64,000 bases of DNA from Diploptera punctata (lineage: Eukaryota > Arthropoda > Insecta > Blattodea > Blaberidae), in NCBI GenBank assembly GCA_030220185.1, contig JASPKZ010007533.1, positions 109,798 through 173,797 of the forward strand. The letters run 5' to 3'. Each line of letters begins with the position of its first letter. Positions within the stretch are counted from its first letter, which is position 1. Shown in pieces: positions 42,185 through 52,394 of the stretch. Made by a program: the position numbers and the translations under genes. The notes beneath the pieces are model-generated. The model worked only from the letters and a program-made list of their open reading frames with translations. It was not told the origin of the DNA and did no database searches.

Positions 42185-42340
42185 AGCGTGGGTTGATGGT
42201 GTTTTGAGCAGCATGAGGTAAAAAGAATTGGACTATGAAGATTGGAATGACAGAGCGATGTGGTTGAAAATGATAGTAGATTGATTGGACGCAGGAAGAT
42301 GTTGTGAAACATCTGCTAAATAAAGTAACTGATAAACTGC
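42185..42340 (+). pseudogene. LINE C-terminal end
   Basis: In frame pieces DGVLSSMR, KELDYEDWNDRAMWLKMIVD and LDARRCCETSAK. Resembles the last residues (DWxDRxxWR) of a LINE protein. Confidence 0.5.
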
Positions 42341-42359
42341 TAAATATAATAAATAAAAA

Positions 42360-42640
42360 TAAACAATATTTAAGAAGGAAGAACAATGCTGGAACTCATA
42401 AAGAAGAAGAGAAATTGGATTGGCCACTAGCTACGAAGAAACTGTCTGCTGTTGGATGTCCTAGATCCTAGAAAGAATGGTCAACGAAAGGAAGGTTAGA
42501 AGAAGAAAAATATATCAGATGATGGACAATATTAAAATAAATGGTTTATATGCGGATACAAAAAGGAAGTCTTAGTCAAGGAAAGAGTGGAGAATTCTGA
42601 GTTTGTAGTGAACGACCTGCTCTTGGGCAGAACACTATGT
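42360..42640 (+). pseudogene. LINE C-terminal relic, another family
   Basis: LELIKKRRNWIGH.LRRN-like, MVNERKVRRRKIYQMMDNIK and INGLYADTKR, then RVENSEFVVNDLLLGRTLCI-type end. The KxRNWIGHxLR..GRRxxxMxDxI pattern is a common insect LINE tail. 42641-42920 holds nothing recognised. Confidence 0.65.
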
Positions 42641-42920
42641 ATTTAAAAGGAAAAGATAAATGTGATACACTTTTAAACAGGTCTTGGAGTGCTTAACTAA
42701 CGTATCGAAGAAAAAGAAGTACCACTGGATAAAATAAAGTTAGTATTCATATCTTATTAATGACGCTACAGAGTTCACTAACCATCAGTATTATTGGACA
42801 AATTTTGAATAAAACAATCTATCGTTTTGTACTTACGTACAAAGTTATCTTGGGTGATCAAGATAAATTGGATACACTGTAGTCTATAGGCCTATATATA
42901 TGACAAGATAAAAATAAATT

Positions 42921-43420
42921 CCTGGACGGGATTCGAACTCAGAACTCTGAGTTGATATCTCAATGCGCTATCACTTACGCTACCAGGCGAATCCAGAAGA
43001 AACATTTATTTTTCTTATACATATTCTCTATTATTACCAGATGTAGCGGGAATCGGTCTCCCACTGCCACCTAGTAGCTACTAAAACAAGTAGGCCTAAG
43101 CAAATTAAAGAGAATATTTTTACTTTCTAGCAGTGGCGTTTTTTCGATGTTATAATTAAACCTTTTTGTCATTGAGCAATGCAAGGTTAATAAGACAAAA
43201 TAAGAAAAATAAATGCCTGGACGGGATTCGAACCCGGACATCTGAGTTGATATCTCAGTGCGCTACCACTTACGCTACCAGGCGAATCCAGAAGAAATAT
43301 TTATTTTTCTTATACATATTCTCTATTATTACCAGATGTAACGGGAACTCGATCTCCACTGCCACCTAGTAGCTACTATAACGAGTAAGCAAATTAAAGA
43401 GAAGAAAAAAAATATATATA
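42921..43420 (-). mobile_element. Tandem tRNA-like repeat units (SINE G)
   Basis: Two tRNA-like heads on the minus strand, 42921-42988 and 43215-43283, 295 bases apart, alternate with two copies of one body (ATTCTCTATTATTACCAGAT, CTGCCACCTAGTAGCTACT, GCAAATTAAAGAGAA at 43020-43110 and 43315-43405). The 43215-43283 head folds well: GCCTGG/CCAGGC acceptor, D-arm TAGCGTAAGTGGTAGCGC, anticodon arm CTGAG-ATATCAA-CTCAG (ATC), T-arm CCGGGTTCGAATCCCGT. The body is homologous to the SINE F body at 39-40 kb. Confidence 0.78.
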
Positions 43421-43552
43421 AGGATCTATAATTACAATCTTTTCTACATGTAATGTCCTTATAGGCCTTAGTCTCGGGTGGTGTGGGCACATAAAAGTAT
43501 CTATAAAAGGAGAGATTAAAGTTGGAGGGGGGAAACGTTACACACTAGCTAA

Positions 43553-44364
43553 TTAACTCACTGGCACTATCGAACCCGTAGGTTCATGGCCACGCGGACA
43601 TAAGCTCCAAAGTTCTACATACATCCATATCCTGAGCCAATGTTTTCCAATCATTCCCTATAATCTACTTCCCTCAAATTATAGTTAATGTTATTCTCCC
43701 ACCTCATTCTTGGTCTTCCAACTGGGCGTTTTCCCTCTGGTTTCCATACAGGAAACTTCCATGCACGTCTTTCATTCCCTATTCGTGCCACATGTCCTAC
43801 CCATCGCAGTCTCCGAGAGTTTATAGTTTTTATTATATCTAGCTTCCTATAAAGACCATGTAGTTCACTGTTATAAGATCTTCTTCATTCATCTGTCTGT
43901 TCATCTCTCTTTGGTCCAAAAATTGTATTCTCACATACTCGTAATCTCCTTTCTTCCCTTAAAGTAAGAGTCCATGTTTCGCATACATATCGTAATATAA
44001 CTGGTAGATTAATAGTTTTATATATTTCAGTTTAACGTTTTTTGAAAGGAGTTGGTACGTCAGAGTTTATGTAATGCATAACAGAACGCATTTCCAGAAT
44101 TGAGCCTACGTTTAATTTCTTTGTGCATCTCATTCCTGTTTGTGATTATTGTTCCTAGGTATTTGAATTCAGCCACTTCCTCAAAATTTCCCTCATTTGT
44201 CATTAGCTGTCCATTTCCATTATATAATGTATTTCTACGTGTGACCATATATTTAGTTTTATTGATATTTACTTCCAGTCCAAATTCCAAATTTCTTAGT
44301 GTTACTGAATAGTGTGTGCGTGTTGGCCTTAGTATCTCCTCGCTATCGCCCAACAGTACTACAT
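43553..44364 (-). pseudogene. LINE family W, C-terminal half of the longest copy
   Basis: Minus translation: VVLLGDSEEILRPTRTHYSV (just after the YADD motif), FGLEVNINKTKYMVTRRNTL, NGQLMTNEGNFEEVAEFKYL, GTIITNRNEMHKEIKRRLNS, then the GRPRMRWENN domain in shifted frames and the 3' terminus near 43553 (TCACTGGCACTATCGAACCC on the plus strand). The upstream RT half continues at 45088 beyond MITE M. Confidence 0.92.
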
Positions 44365-45087
44365 TATCATAAGTAATGCCACGAGTGATTTCCAAATTAT
44401 AGATAAATTTATCTAGAGAATTTGGAAATCAAGAGTGGCATTTGTTAGGACTATTTAACGAATAAAATAAGCTGTTTACTCACAAATCATTATTTAACTA
44501 TAGTTATATTAAAATATTTATATATTTAATGCAAACGGCGATGTTTGAAAACAAATCAGAAGCGGTAGGTACGCTTCATCTGCTTCTTTTGTTATCACTG
44601 CAACCAGATCATACTATTTATTGCCAAAGGAATGCAATATTGTAAGAATGCTTTCTAGTGGAGAAAAAATGAAACACATCAAACTGTATATTAATTCATT
44701 TCTGATGTCGTATGATGTAAATATGACAATTATATTTTTCTGGATTATTACCTGGGAAAAAATACATTAAGGAAGTGCAAACAGTGGTTTCTTTTTTTGA
44801 TGGAATAATAAATTGCTACAAATGTTTTATATTAACTCCTGCAAGCGCTATTTGTTGACATCATATGCACTATATATACAATCTGGTAGCCGTATTTCTT
44901 GCAGGATCAGTCACTGCAAAATAATGGTCAGACCTGCTCAGAATATTAAAAAGGAGGACCTTTCTTTAATATGGTAAATTTAATACTGATAAATATTTCG
45001 TGAAACACGACTCTGATTGGTTGTAAAACAGAAATCATTGAAACGTGATTGGTCATTGACTCCCATTTGGGCATGAGTTAAATAGTC
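44365..45087 (+). mobile_element. MITE-like element M, copy 3 (inside LINE W)
   Basis: Begins TTATCATAAGTAATGCCACG and ends GGCATGAGTTAAATAGTC, as in copies at 12.8 and 18.4 kb. About 720 bases, its middle (44570-44950) diverging from the other two. The left hairpin is shortened (CAAATTATAGATAAATTTAT). Confidence 0.85.
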
Positions 45088-45895
45088 AGCATAAACTAAC
45101 AGCTTAATTAATACCATTGAGTTTTAGACCTTCTTCGTCCTCTAAGGATTTGATGGCATGCTCTAGTATAAAATCAAATAGTAGAGGAGAGAGTGCATCT
45201 CCTTGCTTCAACCCATTATGGATTTCAAAAGTATCCGAAAACTGTTGGCCTACAGGCGCCCTACACTTTGTGCCATTTAGACACATTCATATAAGTCTAA
45301 CAAACTTTTTAGGAATTCCGAACTCCAGCAGGATACTATATAACTTCGCCCTCTTAATTGAATCAGAAGCCTTTCTAAGTCTACGTATAGTTGATGTACA
45401 GTACCATTATATTCCCATTTATTTTCTAAAATCTGTCTTCTATTAAAAATCTGATATGTTGTAGACCTGTTTCTTCTAAATCCACATTGATGATCTCCTA
45501 GAATGTCATCAATATAAGGAGTAAGTCTGCTTGCTAATATTTGTTAGAATTTTGTACGAAGTTGAAAGTAATGAGATGCCCCTGCAGTTGTTGCAATCAG
45601 TTTTATCTCATTTCTTATAAATTGCTACGATAATCGATTATTTCCATTCATCTGGAAGAATTTCTTTTTCCAAATCATATTAAGTAACCGGCGTATCTTG
45701 TCCATCAATTTTTCTCCCCTGAATTCATCACTTCTGCTGGGACTCATCTCAACCTGATGCTTTATACATCTTTGTTTTTCTATCGCTATTTCAACCTCTA
45801 AGCATTTGGTTCTCTGACTAGCATTTCTGCTGTCTGTAAATTATCCTCTTCAATATCCCGATCTGTATGTATGTTTGATAGCTAATTAAAGTAAC
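45088..45895 (-). pseudogene. LINE family W, RT half of the longest copy
   Basis: Minus translation near the MITE: FEIHNGLKQGDALSPLLFDF, ILEHAIKSLEDEEGLKLNGI, ending at the first residues of YADD. Further upstream, CRGISLLSTSYKIL-like and LEKEILPDEWK-like pieces in broken frames, and EPNAxxxEIAIEKQRCIKH near 45.8 kb mark the RT start. With 43553-44364 this is the longest LINE copy here, 5'-truncated before the endonuclease. Confidence 0.9.
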
Positions 45896-45949
45896 TTTTC
45901 CAACGTTACCCTCACCATCCAGTTATAGGCTATTGACATTATAATGTAT

Positions 45950-46285
45950 TAAGGAGAAATGGACTCTAGAAAATGAATTGTTGAATAAACTACTACATAT
46001 ACCTAATCAACTGATCCGACAAATGATGAAAATTGAAAGAACCATCTCAGACACAAGTGAGACTAAGAGGCTATATGATACCTTCATTTAGAAAGAATGG
46101 GTAAAGGTCGATGCCAAGAAGGTTATGGAACTGGCGTTCCCCAGTAGATGGAAGAAGGGAGGCCCAAAAAGCGTTGCATTGATGGTGTTTTATTCAGTAA
46201 TGAAAGACGAAACCTCCGAGATAATAATTAGAAGGATCGTGAAGCATGGAAAGAACTAAGGGAAATTACGTCAGCTAAAAGAAAT
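45950..46285 (+). pseudogene. LINE C-terminal relic
   Basis: KAWTLENELLNK-like start, then RMGKGRCQEGYGTGVPQ, MEEGRPKKRCIDGVLFSNER and DREAWKELREITSA. GRPKxRxxDGV and DRxxWKxL are LINE C-terminal landmarks. It stops where the next LINE begins. Confidence 0.65.
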
Positions 46286-46289
46286 TTCT

Positions 46290-46775
46290 CCCTTAGTAGA
46301 TACTATTATTCTACCAGTTATATTATATGGATGCGAAACATGGACTCTTACTTTAAGAGAGGAAAGGAGATTACAAGTATTTGAGAATAAAGTACTTATG
46401 AAAATTTTTGGACCAAAGAGAGATGAACAAACAGGTGAATGGAGAAGACTACATAACAATAAACTACATGGTCTTTATAGGAAGCCAGATATAATAAGAG
46501 CAATTAAGTCTCGTAGACTGCGATGGGCAGGACATGTTGCACGTATGGGGAATGAAAGACTTGCATGGAAGCTTCTTGTAGGAAAACCAGATGGAAAACG
46601 CCCAGTTGGTAGACCAAGAATGAGGTGGGAGAATAACATTAACTATGATTTGAGGGAAATAGATTATACAGGGAATGATTGGAAAGCATTAGCTCAGGAT
46701 AGGGATGTATGGAGAGCTTATGTCCGCGCGGCCATGAACCTATGGGTTCGATAGTGTCAGTGAGTAAGTAAGTAG
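46290..46775 (+). pseudogene. LINE family W, cleanest C-terminal domain
   Basis: Open from about 46296 to the TAG near 46754 with LYGCETWTLTLREERRLQVF, ENKVLMKIFGPKRDEQTGEW, LHGLYRKPDIIRAIKSRRLR, WAGHVARMGNERLAWKLLVG, KPDGKRPVGRPRMRWENNIN and DVWRAYVRAAMNLWVR, then GTGTCAGTGAGTAAGTAAG. No disabling change in about 150 codons, but 5'-truncated, so it cannot move on its own. Function of the domain is unknown; it follows the RT. Confidence 0.93.
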
Positions 46776-47039
46776 ATACTTTTACGTACACCACGAGATT
46801 TACTAGAACATAAACTTTAGGGAAAGAATTGTTACTTTAATATATATATATATATAGGCCTTTTTTTATCACACAAGGACATGGAGTGCCTCCCCAGATG
46901 AATGATCAGCTCAATGCCAATGCCACCTCCGAAACAACAGGAACGTTTAAAACAAGGCATACCATTCACTCGCACATTCATAGTAAACAAGACGAATATG
47001 TTATGAATGATCATGATGAACTATTAACCAACTATTATT

Positions 47040-47235
47040 ATCATCATCGTCTTCAATGATTAGACCTGTTGGTCTTTTCCGACTCATATTTGCTCATGCA
47101 ATCTCTTTAACGGTCGACTTATATTTCTTGTCCCCCTCGGATTATGATATAAAGAGTTCTTGCCACCCTAGTGTTTGGCATACGTAGGAAATAGTATCTT
47201 CAATATGTTCTATATTTTTATTTAGGGCCTGTGTT
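47040..47235 (-). pseudogene. LINE scrap, minus strand
   Basis: TCATCATCGTCTTCAATGAT and CCCCCTCGGATTATGATAT: Reverse reading resembles a degraded LINE C-terminus with a GAT-type tail. Weak. 46842-46856 is a short (TA)n. Confidence 0.35.
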
Positions 47236-47304
47236 GTGATTGGTTCTAAATTCAATTCCTTTCTGATATCAGTACTCATCTTGGGATCTAATAATGTATT
47301 TCCA

Positions 47305-47405
47305 CATGTCATTTCCCTTCAATGGCTGGATGACCGTCTACCTCTGCGATAATAACACATGTGGATTTGAGGTCAGCAGCCGGGTAGTAGGCCAAAGTGG
47401 AGAAA
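47305..47405 (+). mobile_element. SINE D fragment
   Basis: CAATGGCTGGATGACCGTCT, ACACATGTGGATTTGAGGTC and AGCAGCCGGG match the 3' part of SINE D. Confidence 0.7.
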
Positions 47406-47639
47406 TTTCACTTTTGAAACTTCGATTTGTTTTAATTAATCAGATGTAAGTGGCAGTGCAACCACTCTATATATATTTTAGCAGTGTTTTTCGTCTATTA
47501 TATTTATCTCAAAATATGCATTTTATACACGCCTGCCATCTGTGTTAATTTGATCCAATAGGTTTGCGACACTCGTGCTTGAGATTTCGATAAATTCTTT
47601 CTTCTTGTAAGCCTTTGTTTCCTTCAACGAGATTTAGGC

Positions 47640-47991
47640 GCTCTCCCCCTACAGGGGATAAATTGAACCATGCTAATTTAGTTACACTTGTTTTCGTATA
47701 GATGCCGTTGGAGTGGCCCGTGATCAGCGTTCCGCCTCATACTGACATCTAGGAAGCCAAGGTAGTACTAGGACAGGAAAATTCGATAAAGTTTACTCTT
47801 AGAGTGCCTTTGTCATTCAGCCTACAGGGATCTTTTCCGAGCCTGAAAATCCGCAGATCGGGAGCCACACGGCTTAAAAGTCGCCTCACCGGAGGAACTT
47901 GCTCCTTGGATTTTTTCCATCCGCAAAAGGGATCAATCGATCCCTCGGGACCACGGGCAAGGAGTAGTACCCCACTAGTCCGCGCACGGCG
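47640..47991 (-). mobile_element. SINE A copy, divergent
   Basis: TCTCCCCCTACAGGGG, CATACTGACATCTAGGAAGC, GGTAGTACTAGGACAG, CTGAAAATCCGCAGATCGGG, CCTCGGGACCACGGGCAAGG, ACTAGTCCGCG. Part of the B-box is deleted (GATCAATCGATCCCTCGGG), so the promoter is broken. Confidence 0.85.
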
Positions 47992-48054
47992 AGTGATTAG
48001 AAAGTAAATAATTGAGAGATAGATCATCGGTTGATTAATATCTTTGACATAGTC

Positions 48055-48260
48055 CTATTCCTAATAGGCCACTTTTGTCGGTCCATCCAATCTTCTGGTT
48101 GTAGATGTTTCTCCTTCATTCCCTGACTCCAGGAGGGTTTAGGTCTTCCTCTGCCTCGTCTTCCCTCAGGGTTCCATTACAAAAAGCAGAAGTTGGTAGT
48201 CGAATACCTGCTTCCAGTTCGCTGGACATGGTCCATCTGTGACGGTTTGCTGAGTTGGTT
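48055..48260 (-). pseudogene. LINE C-terminal scrap
   Basis: Minus reading RWTMSSELEAGIRLPTSAFC, NGTLREDEAEEDLNPPGVRE and RRNIYNQKIGWTDKSG, with a charged LINE-like tail. Assignment by resemblance only. 48261-48752 holds no recognised feature; an 81-codon frame at 48481-48726 is motif-free. Confidence 0.4.
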
Positions 48261-48752
48261 TATCTAATCTAAATTAGTGTCTATCAATCTTGCACTTTCT
48301 TCCTTATAACTGAGTTCCTAATTTTTTTGTAAAAGGGAAGATGCTAAGAGAAAGGAGAGCCTCTAATTGCTTTTAAATTCTAAGACTAAGAGGAACCGAC
48401 CTGCACATCTTCCTAGTGTCCAATCCCACCTTCACGTGCTGCAGCTGTTAGTAACCATATAACTTATACGTATAACTTATGTGGTGAATGGACGGGATGG
48501 GCTACTCACCAATTGCACTGGTCAGCATGGTGAGATATTGACCGATATGGTATTACTTCCACTTCCATACCATACCTCTTTTTTATCTTTCCTATCCAGT
48601 CTCTCTGGACTGAACACTTGTTTTCCGACCCCGATGGTATTAGAGTATTCGAGACCAAGGGGATCATTTCATCTTATCTTTTCTGTCAAATTCTTCCTAA
48701 AGGGCAGATCAGGCTCTTTGCTGTAGTGAAAGCAACTGATCTAAGGATGGAC

Positions 48753-49050
48753 TTACTTACTCACTGGCACTATCGAGCCCGTAGGTTCATGGCAGCGCGG
48801 ACATAAGTTCTCCATACATCCCTATCCTGAGTCAATGCTTTCCAATCATTCCCTGTATAATCTACTTCCCTCAAATCATAGTTAATGTTATTCAAAAAAA
48901 ATCCCTGGTCCTCCAGGTTGGGGATTATGCGGTAGGCCAGCTCCCTCCCATCAGAAAAAAATTGCAATGCTAAAACACCTAATAGAGATAAGCCGGTCAG
49001 ATTAAAAGGAAGACGAATCAAGCTACGGAAACGAACTCTGTTAAATAAAT
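48753..49050 (-). pseudogene. LINE W 3' end joined to another retroelement scrap
   Basis: 48753-48895 is the W terminus (TCACTGGCACTATCGAGCCC, CTTCCCTCAAATCATAGTTA). At 48896 it changes to an unrelated sequence (CCCTGGTCCTCCAGGTTGGG, GGTAGGCCAGCTCCCTCCCA, AAACGAACTCTGTT) that on the plus strand reads like another retroelement's C-terminal region; family not assigned. Confidence 0.7.
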
Positions 49051-49739
49051 AATTGAAATTATTGGAATATTCTTTCCGGTAGTGTTAATATTTTCATTGT
49101 TATTACTAAAATATGCTGTATACGGATAAGACCCACTATGGAGGTACAGTAATTCATATTGGCACAAATCTATTAGTAAGTGATGGAACCAATAACGCCA
49201 ATATTGCAGCAGAACTTAAGTGCTCTCAAGTGTCTGCTCAAGCAGAAGATGAAGGCGGCCACGTGATAAGCAATCCATGTCACGTGAGTAAATAAATCCA
49301 ACTGAAGAGCACGTCGGTTGAGATGCATCTTGAATTCTCAGCTTCTTGACAGATATTTTTCACCTTATCCTCCCCTCGGTAACTGCATTGATTATTTATT
49401 TACATATAGGGTGTATCAAGTATTACTAACAATTTCTTATTGCTGTTTTAAATGCCAGAAAAATAAACTTTCATTTTAAAAATCACAACAACAATGATCA
49501 ATATGAATGATAACTAAGCCGCTGTGACCCATGAAGGTCTAGGGCCTCCTACAAGAAGGATGAGCTCAAATTTCTACAAATGGTTCATGTGGTGAGCAAC
49601 TCCACATGTACGGACAGCACTGTTCTAAGTCTACTCTTGTAATTTAAAGTACATTTGAGGTGAGCAATATTGTGCAGTTTGTGATTAGACTCAAAGGTGG
49701 ACTTTCGTTTTCTTTTTCGCAATCTATAAATTGATTCTA
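49051..49739. other. No supported gene
   Basis: 49113-49190 reads MLYTDKTHYGGTVIHIGTNL on the plus strand, faintly like the YRTDR..GGTAI strand of LINE endonucleases; too short to call. Confidence 0.4.
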
Positions 49740-49741
49740 TA

Positions 49742-50297
49742 GGGTGTCACAATAAGAACGCCGGATTTGAATTGGCAGCAATTTTTTTACTACGAGGGCT
49801 GACAGCACTCTACCTACACTTTTTGTTTTCTATATTTGTTGCAATTACTGGATATGGAGTGTTATACTGCTGAACAATGAGTTTTAATTGCGAAAACTCA
49901 TTACCAGAATGGTGTGTGTTATGCTCAAACTGTTCGAAGGCTTCGTGCTCTTAGGCCGGAATCGCGCAGAGGTGACCAAAACTGGCCACCATGGTCATGT
50001 GACTTCTTTCTTTGAGAGTTTATCAAATCACAGGTTTATGAACACAATCCCCGAACCATACAAGACCTGAAGAAGGAAATTCGACGTGTCAGAGCAAGAC
50101 TGTGCAAAAATAATCACAAATTTAATAGACAGAGTCACTAGCTGTAGAGCACCTCGTGATGGACATATGTCAGATGTCATTATCCATACTTAAATCGGAA
50201 CGTATACCCTTTGTGCTCATGTATAAATATATGTAATTTCTTTCAAATATTGTTTATTATGTGCATTATTAAATCCGGCGTTCTTATTGGGTCACCC
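49742..50297 (+). mobile_element. Mariner-like element with internal deletion
   Basis: Ends are inverted copies: GGGTGTCACAATAAGAACGC (49742) and GCGTTCTTATTGGGTCACCC (to 50297), with TA at 49740-49741. Inside, 49870-49960 keeps the transposase N-terminus (LITRMVCVMLKLFEGFVLLG / KTHYQNGVCYAQTVRRLRAL in the correct frame, a helix-turn-helix segment). This is followed at once by the C-terminal part with the third catalytic region (NWPPWSCDFFL.EFIKSQVY, NPRTIQDLKKEIRRVRARL). The middle, with the first two catalytic Asp, is gone. Confidence 0.82.
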
Positions 50298-50394
50298 ATT
50301 ATTAGTATAGTTATCACACTGGTTCTACTTACGTTTAGGCATTGGATGTTCGCACTTTTTTGGTGTTGCGCACTGCCTATTTCCTCACACATTT

Positions 50395-50700
50395 CTATTG
50401 AGGGTGGTGGTAGACCATTGGAATCCTAGTTCTTACTTGAAATCGTATGCCCATCTGCGTCTGGGTCTGCCTTGTGATCTTCTGCCTGTGCAGGGGTAAC
50501 ACATGGTGGTTTTTTGTTCCCATCGGCCGTGTTGCTGTCTCGCTACGTGGCCAGCTCATTTCCATTTTGTCACTATAGTGCGTTGCATCGACATTTTCTG
50601 ATGAAGTCAGGTTTTGTAGTCTCTGATTTGAGATTTTGCTCTCACTGATATGCCAAGTATTTTCCTCTCCATTTTCCTTTGGCATACTGCAATGGTTTTG
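50395..50700 (-). pseudogene. LINE C-terminal relic, minus strand
   Basis: In the correct minus frame: MERKILGISVRAKSQIRDYK, VTKWK.AGHVAR and RRSQGRPRRRWAYDFK. MERxxLGIS, WAGHVAR and GRPRRRWxDD are LINE landmarks. A 96-codon open frame over the same span is an out-of-frame shadow. Confidence 0.72.
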
Positions 50701-51595
50701 CGTTATTCATTCGTAAGTGCCCAAGTTTGGCACCTGTATAACAATATATTACTTGACATATTAGAAAAATTAAAATATTTGGATATAAAAATTGAAATAA
50801 AGTTCAAAGTACTTTTTGAAAATTTAGCAAATAGGCCATCAGTTAGCATTTTGATAGTATTTTGTATACAAAATCAATCGATAGTTTGTTATCCCATGAA
50901 TGCATAATATTTGTATAACCACGCCAATTTCAATTCCAACATGAGCAAAAATGGCCTAGAAGTACTGAAGTACTTTTTTTTAACTACTGGATTAGCATGG
51001 AACGCCTTTAACAACGTACCCAGCCAAATCAACGACACAGGTATCTAAGCTATATTTAAAGCAAGAATACTAGTCTAGGTATATTTGTCATAACCTTAGA
51101 GATAACATAGTTTGGCCATCCCATTCGACACAGTGTGTGCCAAAATTCACACAACTATTACGTTAAGATTGTAGTTTTATAATTATTAATGTACTAGATT
51201 GATAAAATAACAATGTCGTGCGGTATTTAAATTAGATATAACATATTCTTAAACGACTCACACACACCACTTTCATGTTCTTTATTCAAACGAAACATGT
51301 TTCTACGATATATCGTGATTCTGTGCTTATTTGTGCAACATAACGGTCAAAAAAGCTACATTACATGATGTAATAGAAAATTAATGTGGTCACTATATAG
51401 TCCAAGCTCATATAGGTCTAATGCCTAACAACAAACCGTAATAAATAAAACTAATAAAAATTGTAATTATATTCCATTAACCCAGTTTAACCTCACATGT
51501 TATAGGTACTTTTATGAGGCACACGTCACTCGGGCCTTACAGTGGCACGACCTGTTGGGAGAGGGATTTTTTACTACGGATACATTTTTTGACTA
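50701..51595. other. No gene recognised
   Basis: AT-rich; short frames only. Confidence 0.55.
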
Positions 51596-51599
51596 CATA

Positions 51600-51950
51600 C
51601 GGACGTGGAGGGCCTTGAATTAAGAGTCCGTGTTTCTTATCTATGTAACTGGAGAATAACAGTTGTATGTATTATTTTCAGTTTAACTTTTTTTCAGAGA
51701 AGTTGGGATGACAGAAGTCCCTAATAATACATAATAGCAAACATTACCAGGTTTGAGCTTATGTTCAATTCATTGCTGTGCATCATGAGTTAGTGTCTAT
51801 TTAATAGAATGTATGTTTTTTTTGTATTATCTCCACACTATCGGTTTAATAATACATCAGCATAAAAGAATAGCAGATTAATAACTTTGAATTTGTACAT
51901 TCTCTTTATCCTCTACGGTTTTATTGCATACGCTGTTTAAAATTCAAATC
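51600..51950 (-). pseudogene. LINE family W fragment, old
   Basis: TTTAACTTTTTTTCAGAGAA, ACATAATAGCAAACATTACC and AGGTTTGAGCTTATGTTCAA align with 28020-28110 and 44030-44120 reversed (the LRSILEMxAIMHYRDSCPNS region). Strongly decayed. Confidence 0.65.
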
Positions 51951-52394
51951 CTATGCAATCAAGCCAGACAGTCCGTGTCAATATACGAATATCAACAAAT
52001 AAAAAATAATCAAATTTATTTACCGTTAACATTGTACAATAATATATTGAATGCATTAAGGTTTATTACATTATTACAGCAAATGCATTAATTCAGTCTG
52101 ACATAGCAGGTTGAAGTTACAGGTTGAGATCTGCAATATTTAATATCTATTATTCTTTATACTTACGAAAAGATAATTGCTTAATGTAGCGAATGAACAG
52201 GGAATCCATTTTAAGCGGAAACCTTTTTACAGCGTTGCAGGGATTCTCACCTTCCCCGCTATTGTGCTTGCACCGGCGGGGAGCGTGTTCCGTTACTACC
52301 AGCAATTGAAGAAAGTTAGAAGCTACAAAATACATATAACTGATCTAATTTAGCTTATTATAAAAATAGGCCTACATATAGAGGCTTATTACTC
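51951..52394. other. No gene recognised
   Basis: Mixed AT-rich sequence; 52200-52300 is slightly GC-richer, motif-free. Confidence 0.5.

Noticed and set aside
50395..50685. 96-codon minus frame as protein
   Set aside because: It is an out-of-frame reading of a LINE C-terminus; the correct frame shows GRPRRRWAYD and AGHVAR with stops.
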